A stretch of DNA of 64,000 bases from Quillaja saponaria (Eukaryota > Streptophyta > Magnoliopsida > Fabales > Quillajaceae), in the NCBI GenBank assembly GCA_029379385.1, contig CM055609.1:9796001-9860000 (forward strand), in the 5' to 3' direction. Position numbers and translations under genes: made by a program. Shown piece by piece: positions 1 to 10,854 of the stretch (position 1 is its first letter; each line of letters begins with the position of its first letter). The notes under the pieces were generated by a model that was not told the origin of the DNA, made no database searches, and worked only from the letters and a program-made list of their open reading frames with translations.

Positions 1-17
1 AGTGGTTGTTTAGGTAG

Positions 18-1426
18 CTGGAATGGAACTTGGTACATGAAGGTGGCACATTGAAGCTGAATCAGTCATGGAAAGTAAAAAGTTTCACTAAAGGGCTGGA
101 ACTATTTAAGATTGTAGTTGATGTTGCTGAAGCTGAAGGTACCCTGTTCCCTTTTCCATCTGCTCGCTGAAATGCAGTACAGATGTCTCACATATACAAA
201 CTTCAAATAAGTAGAAGTTATACATAGGAAAAGAGTAAGGCGTACCATGTGGATGACCAACGGTGTTTTTAATGCAGGTCATCATCCTTATCTTCAACTT
301 GTTGGGTGGAACAATGTTACTATTGAGATCTGTACACATGCAGTTGGTAGGAATCATTTATTATTCCAGTTCTCTGTTGGGAAGATTCCAACTAAGCTAA
401 TTAACTGACTGTGTTTCAGGCATCAGTGAAGTCTAATTTAATTCAGAACTTTGTGAGCTAAAATACTTGTTTCATCCCTAAACTTTTATGGTTCAATTTT
501 GCTCTCATAAGATGTTTCCATAGGCGATGGGATATAATTGGTGTGGCTCCTACATGGCCAATGTGAACCTTCTAACCCAAAGTATTCTGTAAAAATTCTG
601 CAAAATGGCTTCACGTATTGAACACATGTTGACCTTTTACTCAAATACTACATATAGCATGCAAGTCCATCTAGAGTATTTTTATGAAATATTTTGGACT
701 TTTCTTAGTTGCTTCGCTCGTATCAACAATTTTCGGTCAGTCTTGTTAACATGAGTGGCTGTAGTAGCAATTAGGGAAAAAATTGATCCCTCCCCACCCC
801 CCCAAAAAAAAGGAAGATGGAAGATGCAATGGTATATGTAACTGCATCAAGTAAGCTCAAGCAAGATAAGTGTTCTAAGTTCTAACCGTGGCTTACTACC
901 AATCAATTATATACCGAGATGAAATATTCAGGTATATATATGTATCATTGATTATCTCATTTTATAAGTTATCCTTAATCTCAATTTTGAAATGTAGTAA
1001 ACTTTAGTTCAACATTCGTGATGCTATCTCTATTGTTGTTTCTAATTTTCTTTTCTGAAAATAGTATCATTTTCTTTGCTATGTTCTGAATTTTGTTTTT
1101 TGTTTTTACTTTTCAATGTTACGGATAAGGATGTCAGAATTGGATGCTATGTTGGATTTATATGGTGTCTTGTAAGCTCTTTGAATTTGGGTCTGCATGA
1201 TTTCACCTTCCCAACTCGATACATGACTACTGCTAACCCAGATTTGAATCATCCTAATTAATGCCGTTTTACTTTTTATATTCTTGAAGAAATTGCTGCA
1301 GCTGGGCATATTCCCCCCCCCCCCCCACCCCCACCCTGTACTCATGCAGAAAATGACTTCATACTTGCTGCCAAAATTAATGGGCTTGACGTGCAACACC
1401 TACTGGGGTGGAAACCTGCTGATTGA
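18..1426 (+). CDS. Pterin-4a-carbinolamine dehydratase, 3' part (cut by window edge)
   Basis: The last three recognisable exons are 18-138, 278-346 and 1350-1426 (TGA at 1424-1426). They encode a segment with WNLVHEGGTLKL and SWKVKSFTKGLELF, then HHPYLQLVGWNNVTIEI and THAV, then ENDFILAAKINGLDVQHLL. This is the fold of the PCD/DCoH family, which dehydrates 4a-hydroxytetrahydropterin; plant members are organellar. The His-His-Pro motif and the later Thr-His are present. The residue after HHP is Tyr where I remember Asp, and LQL stands where I remember LHL. Joining exon 346 to 1350 is in phase (G+AA=GAA) but gives V-E-N-D-F, omitting the G-G-L-T that I recall before END; a micro-exon may have been missed, or the segment is lost. 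The upstream exons, with start and any transit peptide, lie outside the window. The family call is confident; functionality is not. Confidence 0.5.
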
Positions 1427-4137
1427 ATTATCAGTATCGTTTTGGAGGCTGTGACTAGAATCTAGATAAATAGAGTGCCGTTAGCAAGAACAAACATGTT
1501 TTTATTGATAGCTATTATTGCCTGAGATATATCATCATAGTTGTTATCTGTTTCATGTTTTTCTTCTTCCAAGGCTGTAATCTGTAACTAAAGATCTGTG
1601 AAGTGACATATTGTGCTTGCTAGATTTTCCTGACCACTTGAAGTATTTCTAACATGGTGGGTGTGCAGAACCAATGTTTTTCAGCTTTTTGCTGTTCTGA
1701 CTTTTGAGGATGATGCCAGATAACAGATGCCTCTTTTTGAAATATTGAAGCTTTTTAATGTTAAGCCTTTATGATACTGAAAATGTTGGAGGATAGTATA
1801 TGTAGAGATTCATTATTATTTGTTCTGAATGAGGTTGTGTCCTCAGCGTGTGAGGTGCAACCAGAGTGGTGGACAGTGGGTGGCTGTAGAGTAGTCATTA
1901 AACACTAGGGGAAAAGGTAACTGAGGTTGGTGGTTGTGGTGGATGGTAACTGGATTAAGAAATAGGTATTAATGTATTATAGAAGGCTTGAAGTAGTTCA
2001 GAAGGTACCTATGTATTTTATGCTTGAAAGTTGAAACATTCGCACATTTATGTTCTTAATTTAGAACTAGTCTAGCTTACTCATAAAGAGAAAAAAGAAA
2101 AATTAGTGTCATCATTAAATATCAATTCCTTAGAAAAGATTCTGACGGATCTTACAAAGTAGCTTAAGAATCAACAATAAAGCAATATGGAAAAAATTAG
2201 CAAAAAGAAAAGTAGGAGATTAAAAAGAAGCTTCATCTGGATTCAATACGAAAAGGTTGCTTCACTAACAAGCTCATCCCACTTCTTTTTTTTTTTCCCT
2301 TATTTTGTTTTAGTCGTCAGGCGATATCTAATCCAATTTATACTAATTCATCTTTTTCATAACATATTTTACTAGACCAATCCCTTAGATCAATCTTTAT
2401 TCAATCCTTGGAAGCCAAAAGAAGATGAAAACAATAATTTTGGAGCAATTTTATGTTAGCTCATAAAAAATAATCCATATCCAAACTAAGAAAATCCAAG
2501 AAAAGCAAGTTATTGAGTTATATAATCAAGGAAAGTGACTACAATAAGGATGTTTTACATTTTGGGTTTAAATACTTTATTTGCTACCTTTTTTTTTTCC
2601 TTTCCTTCTATTTTGTTCCGTTTCCAAACAAGAAAAGAATGAAGTTTCTTCCCATAGATCCTACCATTTTTTTTCTTTACCAAATTAGAAGAGAGAATCT
2701 ACTTTGATTTCTTTTCCTCCTCCCTTAATTTGTTTCCAATCAAAAAGCTGAAAAAAAAAAAAACAAAAAACAAAAAAACTATTGATGTGTTCCCCTGCGA
2801 ATTCGTTAGCCAAAAATTTATTCAGAAAGACAAAAAGAGAGAATAGAAGGAAATGTTATTAATAAAAGAATTGTGTTTCAGGAATTTATTTCCAAACAAT
2901 TAATCATGATTTTTGGATGGCAGTGATCTCATCCCCCAAGACCCTAACAGATTTACATCTCTCCAGGGCTTCCCTTTATTCTTTTACATTTCACCATCAA
3001 CATTGTACAATCATCAGTGAGTAGCACTTGATCAGCTCTAGGCATAAAATTAATGGAAATGAATGTGTTGCTTCAGTACCCAACACCATGGTCTCCAAGG
3101 AGTGATGAGAATGTGATAATCACTGGACTGGCTTATCATCCTTAATAGTATAGATCCCATAGGGACACCTGCTATTAGACAAGATTCATCCAAAGCACAA
3201 TCATATTAGAAAGCTAACCTGTTGCAATTTCTCAAGTTCAAATTAAAATCGTGTCTTGAAACTAGTCTGTGTAGAAGGTATGTCGAAGAGTTGCAACTTA
3301 TGCAAATGGTAGGACATTCATAGTGAAATATTTTATCACAATATAGATGGATCTAAGAAAAAAAACCTGTCAAATGAAACAAGAGCCCTTCTTTCTACTC
3401 CCTGAATTGCCACACTCAAGGGAGATATGTGGGAATCTGGGATGAGGTAATAGTAGCGGACTAGCGATGTGAGGCTTAATGTCATTGTATGAGAAGCACC
3501 AGAATGCAGTACTCTTATTGTAAAGGAACCAACTGCCATTTAGCTATTGCAGTTTGATAAAGGTCCTAACTTTGTCTAAGTCAAATAAAAAATTACTTTA
3601 CACGAGGTAAAAATTTTAAGATACATCTAACATCCATATAAAATTCACTCAAAAGCCTATATCAACAATCTAAGTATACAAGCACACTGCCTATTTCAGT
3701 ATTAATGTAACTACTATACTTCATCCTGTGCATTGAAACAGGGATCTATTTTTGGGCTTCGGTCAATAATAAAATTTTAATTAGATAGTCAGTTAGTCAC
3801 TGTTGAGATATTCTGCAACCATTTATTTGTATTGTGAATGAAGAAATCATTTGGTGTTTCCACCAACCATCAAATTGGACATTTACATTATGCACAGAAC
3901 TTAACTCAACAAACTCATTTTACACTAGATAAAAACTAATCAGTAATGTGGATCTGCGCAATTTAATTTGTTATCAAGTAGGTTGAATGCCATCATTTTC
4001 ATTCACTCAAACCAACACACTGTCTTCAAGTTGTAAATGCATATTATGGCTGCTGATGAAATCATTATTATTCAACTTTTTAATATATACAACACCTAAG
4101 TTCCACTTAGAGCAAGCATGTTACCTTGTATTCAACT
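1427..4137. other. Intergenic, no gene seen
   Basis: This is the tail-to-tail interval between the dehydratase gene (+) and the methyltransferase gene (-). It should contain both 3' UTRs. Long A- and T-rich tracts occur (for example about 2751-2778). I found no coding exon and no convincing repeat boundary. Confidence 0.5.
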
Positions 4138-5274
4138 TCATCTTGATACAGGCTTCTGCAGCAAGGCAGTCAAGTAAACCTCCCCATTCTTCAGACCACC
4201 AGTATCAGTCTTCTTCCCTGTTACCCATTTTACTTTCTTGTAACCCAATTTCCCAATTAATGGCGCATAAACCTTCTCAAGGTCTACTTCTTTGCTGAAA
4301 AAATGATCCAGCCACAAGTACCCTCCACCCCTTAACACTCTGTCAACATCATAGAACAGAAACTCCATCATAGCCAATGGTATCCACCTGTTCACAGCGT
4401 GCCCGCACCGCACGAGATCTAACACCCCATCGAACATCGGAAACCGCTGCTGCAGCGGCACGTGGAGTGGCACCAACCCCCTTAGCGCCACAGCCTCATT
4501 GTAAGGCGCAGCCAGATTCATGGTTGTAGTCACAACAGTAACATTATAAACCTTCATCCTTGCTGCAAATGTACCGGTGCCACCGCCAATATCAAGTCCT
4601 AGACGGAGAACAGAGTTAGCTGCTTTTGCAATTTGCAGCAATTGCGGAATTGGGAGATCCAATTCAGATTTGTAGGACATGAATTTGGTAATTTCGTGAG
4701 CTGGGTCGAAACCCAGATTGGGATTAAAGCGTTTAAGGCAATCAAAGCTTTTGCAGGTGTACTTGTTCCAGATAACGCTGGAGTCAGGGAGTGAAGAAGG
4801 AAATGGGTTTTGTGGAAGAGAAGAAGTGGGTTTGGGTGGGGTTCTGGAAAAGCATCGGCGGCGAGGAAGTGGGTGGCAACCGCGAAGAATGAGGGCCTCT
4901 GCGAGGTCGGAATCTAAGGGGCAAAGAGTAAAGGGAGTGTAGCTCATGTACTTGTGTAGCAGGTCAGGGTGGTTGCGGCATGAAGAGGCTACTGGAGAGA
5001 GTTGAGAGTAGAGAAGGAGATCTGAAGGAAAAGTGGGATTACTTGTAGTGCTAATAGAAGTAGCAACACTAGTACTAGTGGTAGTGTGCTGGAGGCGCGT
5101 GAGGTGGTTGATGGTGGCGCGTATGGTGTGGAGCTGGCGGAGAAGTTGATCAGGTACAGATTGAGAAGTTGGGGTCTTGGATTGGAGTGTGGAGGAGAGG
5201 TGATAAAGGGAAAGGATGTTGGTGGCCACCATAGCTACGAGGAGTAGCATGTTCAGACCCATAGTGAAACCCAT
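4138..5274 (-). CDS. Membrane-anchored SAM-dependent methyltransferase-like protein
   Basis: Single-exon gene of 378 residues. An N-terminal hydrophobic segment (about residues 5-24) suggests a signal anchor, hence a type II protein of the endomembrane system. A Ser/Thr-rich stem (about 35-80) follows, then a Cys-containing region (WNKYTCKSFDC, 169-179) and a class I methyltransferase domain. Motif I is LDIGGGTGTFAARM at 227-240; further conserved-looking blocks are VLDLVRCGHAVNRW (284-297) and YLWLDHFF (319-326). It resembles the plant-specific family that includes Arabidopsis At1g29790, which has about the same length and the same start as I remember it. The substrate is unknown. The Met at 5274 is chosen because the anchor follows it directly. 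The stretch is more GC-rich than its surroundings, as expected for coding sequence. Confidence 0.5.
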   Translation of the reverse strand: MGFTMGLNMLLLVAMVATNILSLYHLSSTLQSKTPTSQSVPDQLLRQLHTIRATINHLTRLQHTTTSTSVATSISTTSNPTFPSDLLLYSQLSPVASSCRNHPDLLHKYMSYTPFTLCPLDSDLAEALILRGCHPLPRRRCFSRTPPKPTSSLPQNPFPSSLPDSSVIWNKYTCKSFDCLKRFNPNLGFDPAHEITKFMSYKSELDLPIPQLLQIAKAANSVLRLGLDIGGGTGTFAARMKVYNVTVVTTTMNLAAPYNEAVALRGLVPLHVPLQQRFPMFDGVLDLVRCGHAVNRWIPLAMMEFLFYDVDRVLRGGGYLWLDHFFSKEVDLEKVYAPLIGKLGYKKVKWVTGKKTDTGGLKNGEVYLTALLQKPVSR

Positions 5275-6327
5275 TTGCTATGCGTTATTGTATTTTAGTT
5301 TGGCCTGGAGTTTTGCTCTTCATACTCGATTCATTAATCATTGTTGTGCTTTGACTAACTGATGACTGAATGAGTTAAGCGAGTGATGTAATAGTTTGAG
5401 TTTTAATTCACTGTGATCATCCTTTAGATCACATAGATCATAGATTCGACGAAGAAGTTAAGACCGTCTGATTAAAACCATGTGGATCCAAATAACCTAG
5501 AAGGTCTCTCCCTGTTTCATGCTTAGAATCTGTCTGAGATCGAGGACAAAATGGGTTTGAATACTTGTATGGATTAGGTGTCGGCAAGACTTTTATTTAT
5601 TTAACTGCTCCTTTTACTACACAATTGTAGTTTGGGGAAGTATCAGGCAACAGGAGGCACGTGAAATGAGGCCTAGTTGGGTTTTTTTTAAAGCATTTCA
5701 TGCAGATTACTTGTTGCTATCTTTAGAATTCAGATCTATGGAGAAAAAGCCAACTGAAACTGTGTTTGGAGTTGATTGAGAAGCCCCAAGAGACAACTAA
5801 TCAGCTACTATATTAGGAGCAAGTGTTTACTTTATTTTTTTTTGTACCAATCCTTGGCTAACAATCATGGCCACACTTCGGTAGTCAGTGTTCAATCTCA
5901 GCAGGTGATCGGAGCTCGTTGAACAGGTTAGATGCTTATTCGTAAATGTATCAATGGTTTTAAACTTGTTTTAACCAAGAAGAAAGGAATATAAAGAGGA
6001 GGCCTGCACTGTTACAGCTTACAATCACTTCCAGCTTCTTCCATGTGTTTCCGGAATCAACAGATAATTATGTGTCATCATATGCATCCTGATAATTGAT
6101 ATGGTTTGCGTTTTTCTTTCAAGGAATTTAAGAAAGTACTTCTTAGAACAAAGATGTGACCATATGACCACATTAAAATACAAATACCAGTGCTTTTCTA
6201 ATTTCGTATCAAATCACAAATGAAACAGTTTGAAAGCTGTTAAAAAAGAAAGGAATAGTTTGGAAAAACAATTAGCACCAGTTTTTCAGAGTTGGGATTC
6301 AACATCAAATAGACATGAAAGATCTCC
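5275..6327. other. Intergenic, upstream of the methyltransferase gene
   Basis: It holds the 5' region of the methyltransferase gene and the 3' UTR of RPN12, both on the minus strand. I see no additional exon or recognisable repeat. Confidence 0.5.
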
Positions 6328-9300
6328 TTATACAATCCTCTCCAGCTCCCTTGCATAACTTAGTGTCTGGTTGATGAGTTGCAGGGATGGAATCTCCTTG
6401 CAAGGAGCCGATTCTTTTGCCTTCTGGAAAAATACAAAATCATTCTTAATCTCCCACTCAGGATGTTCCTGCAATCAATCAACAAATATTTCAGGATAAG
6501 AAACCAAGCATACTATAACAATTTGAGCCAGTAGGAAGGTTTGTCCTATTTTTGTGGACTTCTCTTATAGGTACTCCTTTTAGAATGAACACAACATAAG
6601 AGCATTTCATAGCTGTTCAATTTCGTCAAATCACCAGTAAAAGTACTACCCTTACCACGTTTTAGGACATCCAAAGCAATAAAAAGTGTATACAAAACAT
6701 CTGGGGTTTCCAAGTAATGTCTTACCTCTTTGATGTATTCCAAAAGTTCTTTGTCAGAAGAGAACAGTAGCATTTGCCGAGCATCACTAATTGAAAAATA
6801 GTCATAAGCCTTCTCACTGCATCCAGCTATTTCATCTCTGAAATTTTCAAACAGAAACTTAATAGACCACAAATGTAGATTATATTTCAATGGTAGACAT
6901 ATGACAACAAACTCTTGCAATATCCAAAGTACAATGAAAAATATTTCACCAAATAATAATGAAGCTCCAACTCATTTCTCATTTCCAAGATGTTGAAAGG
7001 TGGGAATTCCTAGTCATATATGCACTCACAAAATAAACAGCAATATTGTTTAAATCACATGGACACTCCACAGTAACGAATGCAACTTGTGCAGATTGAG
7101 AGGACACAAAGGCCAAATTGTCCATTAAAGCATACAAAACCTTGCAGCTTCTTTTATTGACATCAGTCATGATATCGTACTGCAAGAAATCTTGCCAGAA
7201 TGCTTTATATAAATATACTTTTCTTACAACCCCTAGCACAGGGGAAAAGTAAGAAATCTTGCCAGAGTGCTTTTTTCATTCCAACAATCCTTTTAGTTAA
7301 TAACTTAATTCAAACAATGAATTACCTGACTGTTTTTGCCAAAAGATCCAAGAAATAAACATAGGTATCATGGGGCACTGATTGTCGAGCACTCAAGACA
7401 CGATTGTAAGCCCCTTCCATGAAGGATTGCTCCAACTCCACAGCATGCTTGATGCAAGGATTTTCCAAAGCATCGGAGGAAAGCAGCTCTAACTCAGTAT
7501 GAAATTCAGCAATCCTGTTCTGCACGAGGAGTCTCAACAGGTTCAGACCTAAGATTGGGTACTCCTGAGAAGATGACGGAAGACGGTTACTGCAACAACA
7601 AAGGAATTGTAAATCAGTTAATGTTACTTGTATAACATTTTCAGTAAAAAGAGAGAAAAGGAAAAAAAAAAAAAAAGACCTTGATAAATAAATGAACTAA
7701 CTAATATGTAGATAAAAGATGAAAAAGAAAAGAAAAGCATGTGTCATTGAACTAGATAAATTTTCAAATTTTACATTTTATTATATATGATGTATAAGGA
7801 AAACCCGGGGGGGGGGGGGGGGGGGGGGGGGGTAGACATTTGATTGTATTCATCTAGATTAGCTTTACACACTTGGAACTTTAAATTCTATTTTTTTTCC
7901 ATGAATTTGACTATAGCTATACATGTTTAGAAATGAAATCCACTGTCTAATTTCAAACTTTTCAAGCCTTTCATTCAACATGGCACATCTAATAATCAAC
8001 TAACTAAGAAAATTTCATGGTACTGGGTCCTGATTCAGTTGTCCCAAAATAAAGAGATATTACACACAAATATCAAAATAAAGGCAAGAATCAGTTACCG
8101 GGCATCAGTATAGTAAGGTTTCAACTGAAAAAAATCCCTCTCAAATGCATCTTGATCCTCAGTTTTCACACTTAGGACAACCGCGTGCTCGTATATATCT
8201 CCTGAAAGTTTCAATGACCAAAATTATATAGAAAAAAATCTTAGAAATTAGGACTACTGCAGTTACTACTGTATTCAGAACAATAGGATCATCAGACAGC
8301 AGATATGAGGTAAGAAACCATGCAATATTATTATACGCTTCAATCTATTAAAATTCTTTGTAATCCTAGCTTTTAAACATCTCAAGTTCAGTATGTACAT
8401 CTGATATTAGTTATAATTTTTCATCTCACCTGTGTCAATTTTAAATTTTCCATGACAGCCAAATCAATCATGACAGTTCTTTGCATCTCATGCTTTAACT
8501 GATAATGTGATCATTCATTCCTTTCTCCTAGAATGGACACTGACTTATATTGAGTAACTACATTGTCAGTGACAAAAAAGACTGCAGTTTAAAACTATAA
8601 TTTGAAGAATAAACTTACATATTTAAGAAGATCAAAAAGCACTTTTCATTCATGGAAAAGTGTCAGCCATGAAAATATACATAATATTAATTATTACCAC
8701 AACAACTGATTTGAGTCAAGAATGTTACTTGCTATTGTTAATTCATGGACAGCATTAGGTGTTTCTTCAAACAATGGCGGGAGGCTTCTGAACTCTGTCA
8801 GTAATACCTGCAAAGTAACAACCAAGAAAATCAAGAGACATAAATCATATCTAACACACTAAGATCTTGTATACATTTCAGCTTCATCAGTATTAGTGCA
8901 AGCTCACCGAGACATCACAGTTTCCAAATATTACTTTTACTGGAATTAAATAACTAATTTCAACTTCTTGTGTTTCAACACCTATTTTGAATATAACACA
9001 CCAATTTGAATTCAACTTAAGCCAAAAACTAAGCAGAAGCACGAAATACCATAAAGAAGTAACTATATCCCACAACTCCCAAATCAAGATTACTTCAAAC
9101 AAGAACGACCCACTAAAACCCACTTGACATTGAAAAATAATTAAATCAACCACAAATTTAATGTAATCTTTTCCATTATCATTTTATCAAGCAAATCATA
9201 TACAACCTAATTATAATCCCATCTAGCGATTTCCCAGTTGGTAGTTCAAGATTAAAAGTAGATTTACATAGTCCCTTAATCCAAAAAACCAAAATTTATT

Positions 9301-9458
9301 TGTGACTAATTTGCGATTGTGTTGGGTAATGAACTAGGGTTTCCAGCTGATACCTTGAGTTGGGAAAGGAGATTGGTGGAGGTATCGAAGTCATTCCTCA
9401 CAAGCGCTGCTTTGAAGCGCTCAAAGAGCTGAGAGACCACTGTAAGCTTCGGATCCAT
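6328..9458 (-). CDS. RPN12: 26S proteasome regulatory subunit RPN12 (PSMD8 homologue)
   Basis: Six exons on the minus strand: 9458-9354, 8807-8729, 8201-8099, 7589-7326, 6837-6726 and 6468-6328. All junctions have GT..AG and consistent phase; the sum is 804 bp, or 267 residues plus stop, equal to the length I recall for Arabidopsis RPN12a. The start reads MDPKLTVVSQLFERFKAAL; the middle includes SSSQEYPILGLNLLRLLVQNR and HDTYVYFLDLLAKTVRDEI; the end is LQLINQTLSYARELERIV. The protein belongs to the PCI/SAC3 class of lid subunits of the 19S regulatory particle, acting in nucleus and cytosol, where RPN12 takes part in lid assembly. No residue is obviously broken. Intron 3 (7590-8098) contains a 26-base G run. 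The gene is divergent from the PDCD5 homologue, with about 1.4 kb between the start codons. Confidence 0.5.
7807..7832 (+). repeat. Poly(G) homopolymer, 26 bases, in RPN12 intron 3
   Basis: An uninterrupted run of G on the + strand (C on the transcribed RNA, since the gene is on the minus strand). True length is uncertain because such runs are error-prone in sequencing. Confidence 0.5.
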
Positions 9459-10854
9459 ATCTTTACAGCTTCGCTTCTACTTTTCTTCTTAGTCTGTAAT
9501 TACCCTCTCTCTCTCTCTCCCTCTCTGAAGCTGATGATTTTAGTGTTGCGAACGGCGCTGGACAACTATGGGCTGATTTGTATCGGGTATGGGTCATAGG
9601 AGTAATATTTATACTTGCCCTTTGTTGTACTACACCGGGGGGTATTTTGATTCTAAACTGACGGATATTAAGATCGAGTTTAATAGCGAGTGTTGTGAAC
9701 TTTAAAAAGTTGAACATCTAAAAATTATTTAATTTTTTTTTTGTAGAGGCATTTCTATTCTTGCTTTTAAAAAGTTAAACTTTCTTTTAAATATTAACCC
9801 TTATTTTTAAAAAATAAAAATATAAAAATTATCTTACTAATTTTAATTTTTTTTAAATATCTTCTTAATTAATTTATATATTATCTAATTTCTCTTTTTA
9901 AATATATCATTAATTAATAATATTTATTTTTATCATTTTATATATTCATATCAATTTATGATTTATTTTATCAAATATATTATTCATTATTTTTACTAAT
10001 CACGTTAACTTTTATAAATATTTTATCAAATAAGATTTCTATGATTTTTTGACAGCATAAAAGTACTATAACCATTCAAAAGTAACAACATTATCAAGCT
10101 CAGCCTAGGTTAATGATATGTAATTAGGTTTTTTAAGAAAAGATTTTAGTTTCCAAAATCATTAATTAATTATTACTTTTATTAACTTAAGTCACATGTT
10201 AATAATTTATTTGTTCATTGTCATGTGCCACATTATTCTTGTTTGCCGTGTAAGCTTAGGACTACAACTCAAAAGACCACATTTTACAAATTTTGAAATT
10301 ATAAGAATTAAATTGATTGATTTAGAAAACTATAAAAATTCATTTGTGAAAATCAAACTAGGGAGATTAATTAAACTTTAAAAATAAAAAAATTAAAGTG
10401 TAATTAAGTCTTTTTATCTCTAATTTTTAATTAGAATAATGTGCTTAAAATTTTTCCAATTGTGTAATTTTAAATTTCACGAACAAAAGTTTCCATAAAA
10501 TCCCAAAAAGTTTGACAACAAAAAAAAAGTCTAGAAATGCATGTGTGACAATTGGTAAAATTTATAATTTATTGAATGACCCAGTTGAAAACTAGTAAAA
10601 GTTAGAGACCCAAAAAATAATTTAGCCCAAAATAAAATCAAATGCTTTCAGAATCCGGGTCAACAAAAGTAAAACGAACCGGGTGAAAGGCAGGCAGTAT
10701 ATGTTTGGACTATCTATTCTATCCGCGTTATGCGAACGCAGACCCCCAGAACAACATATTTCTCTCCGGTGCAGAGGACACTTCGCTCTTTGGAGGAGAA
10801 TCAGGGAATCCTTAATCCACAGAACAACCAAGCTGTGATTTGCCCATCGATTCA
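9459..10854. promoter_or_regulatory. Divergent promoter interval between RPN12 and PDCD5
   Basis: The start codons of RPN12 (-) and the PDCD5 homologue (+) face away from each other here. The RPN12 side holds a (CT)n tract (about 9503-9525) within its probable 5' leader. The centre (about 9725-10600) is extremely AT-rich. The PDCD5 side becomes more balanced at about 10670-10850, the likely transcription start and 5' UTR. I see no additional gene. Confidence 0.5.

Noticed and set aside
3987..4942. Open frames on the + strand at 3987-4298 and 4718-4942
   Set aside because: They lie over the methyltransferase gene on the other strand and have no family features.
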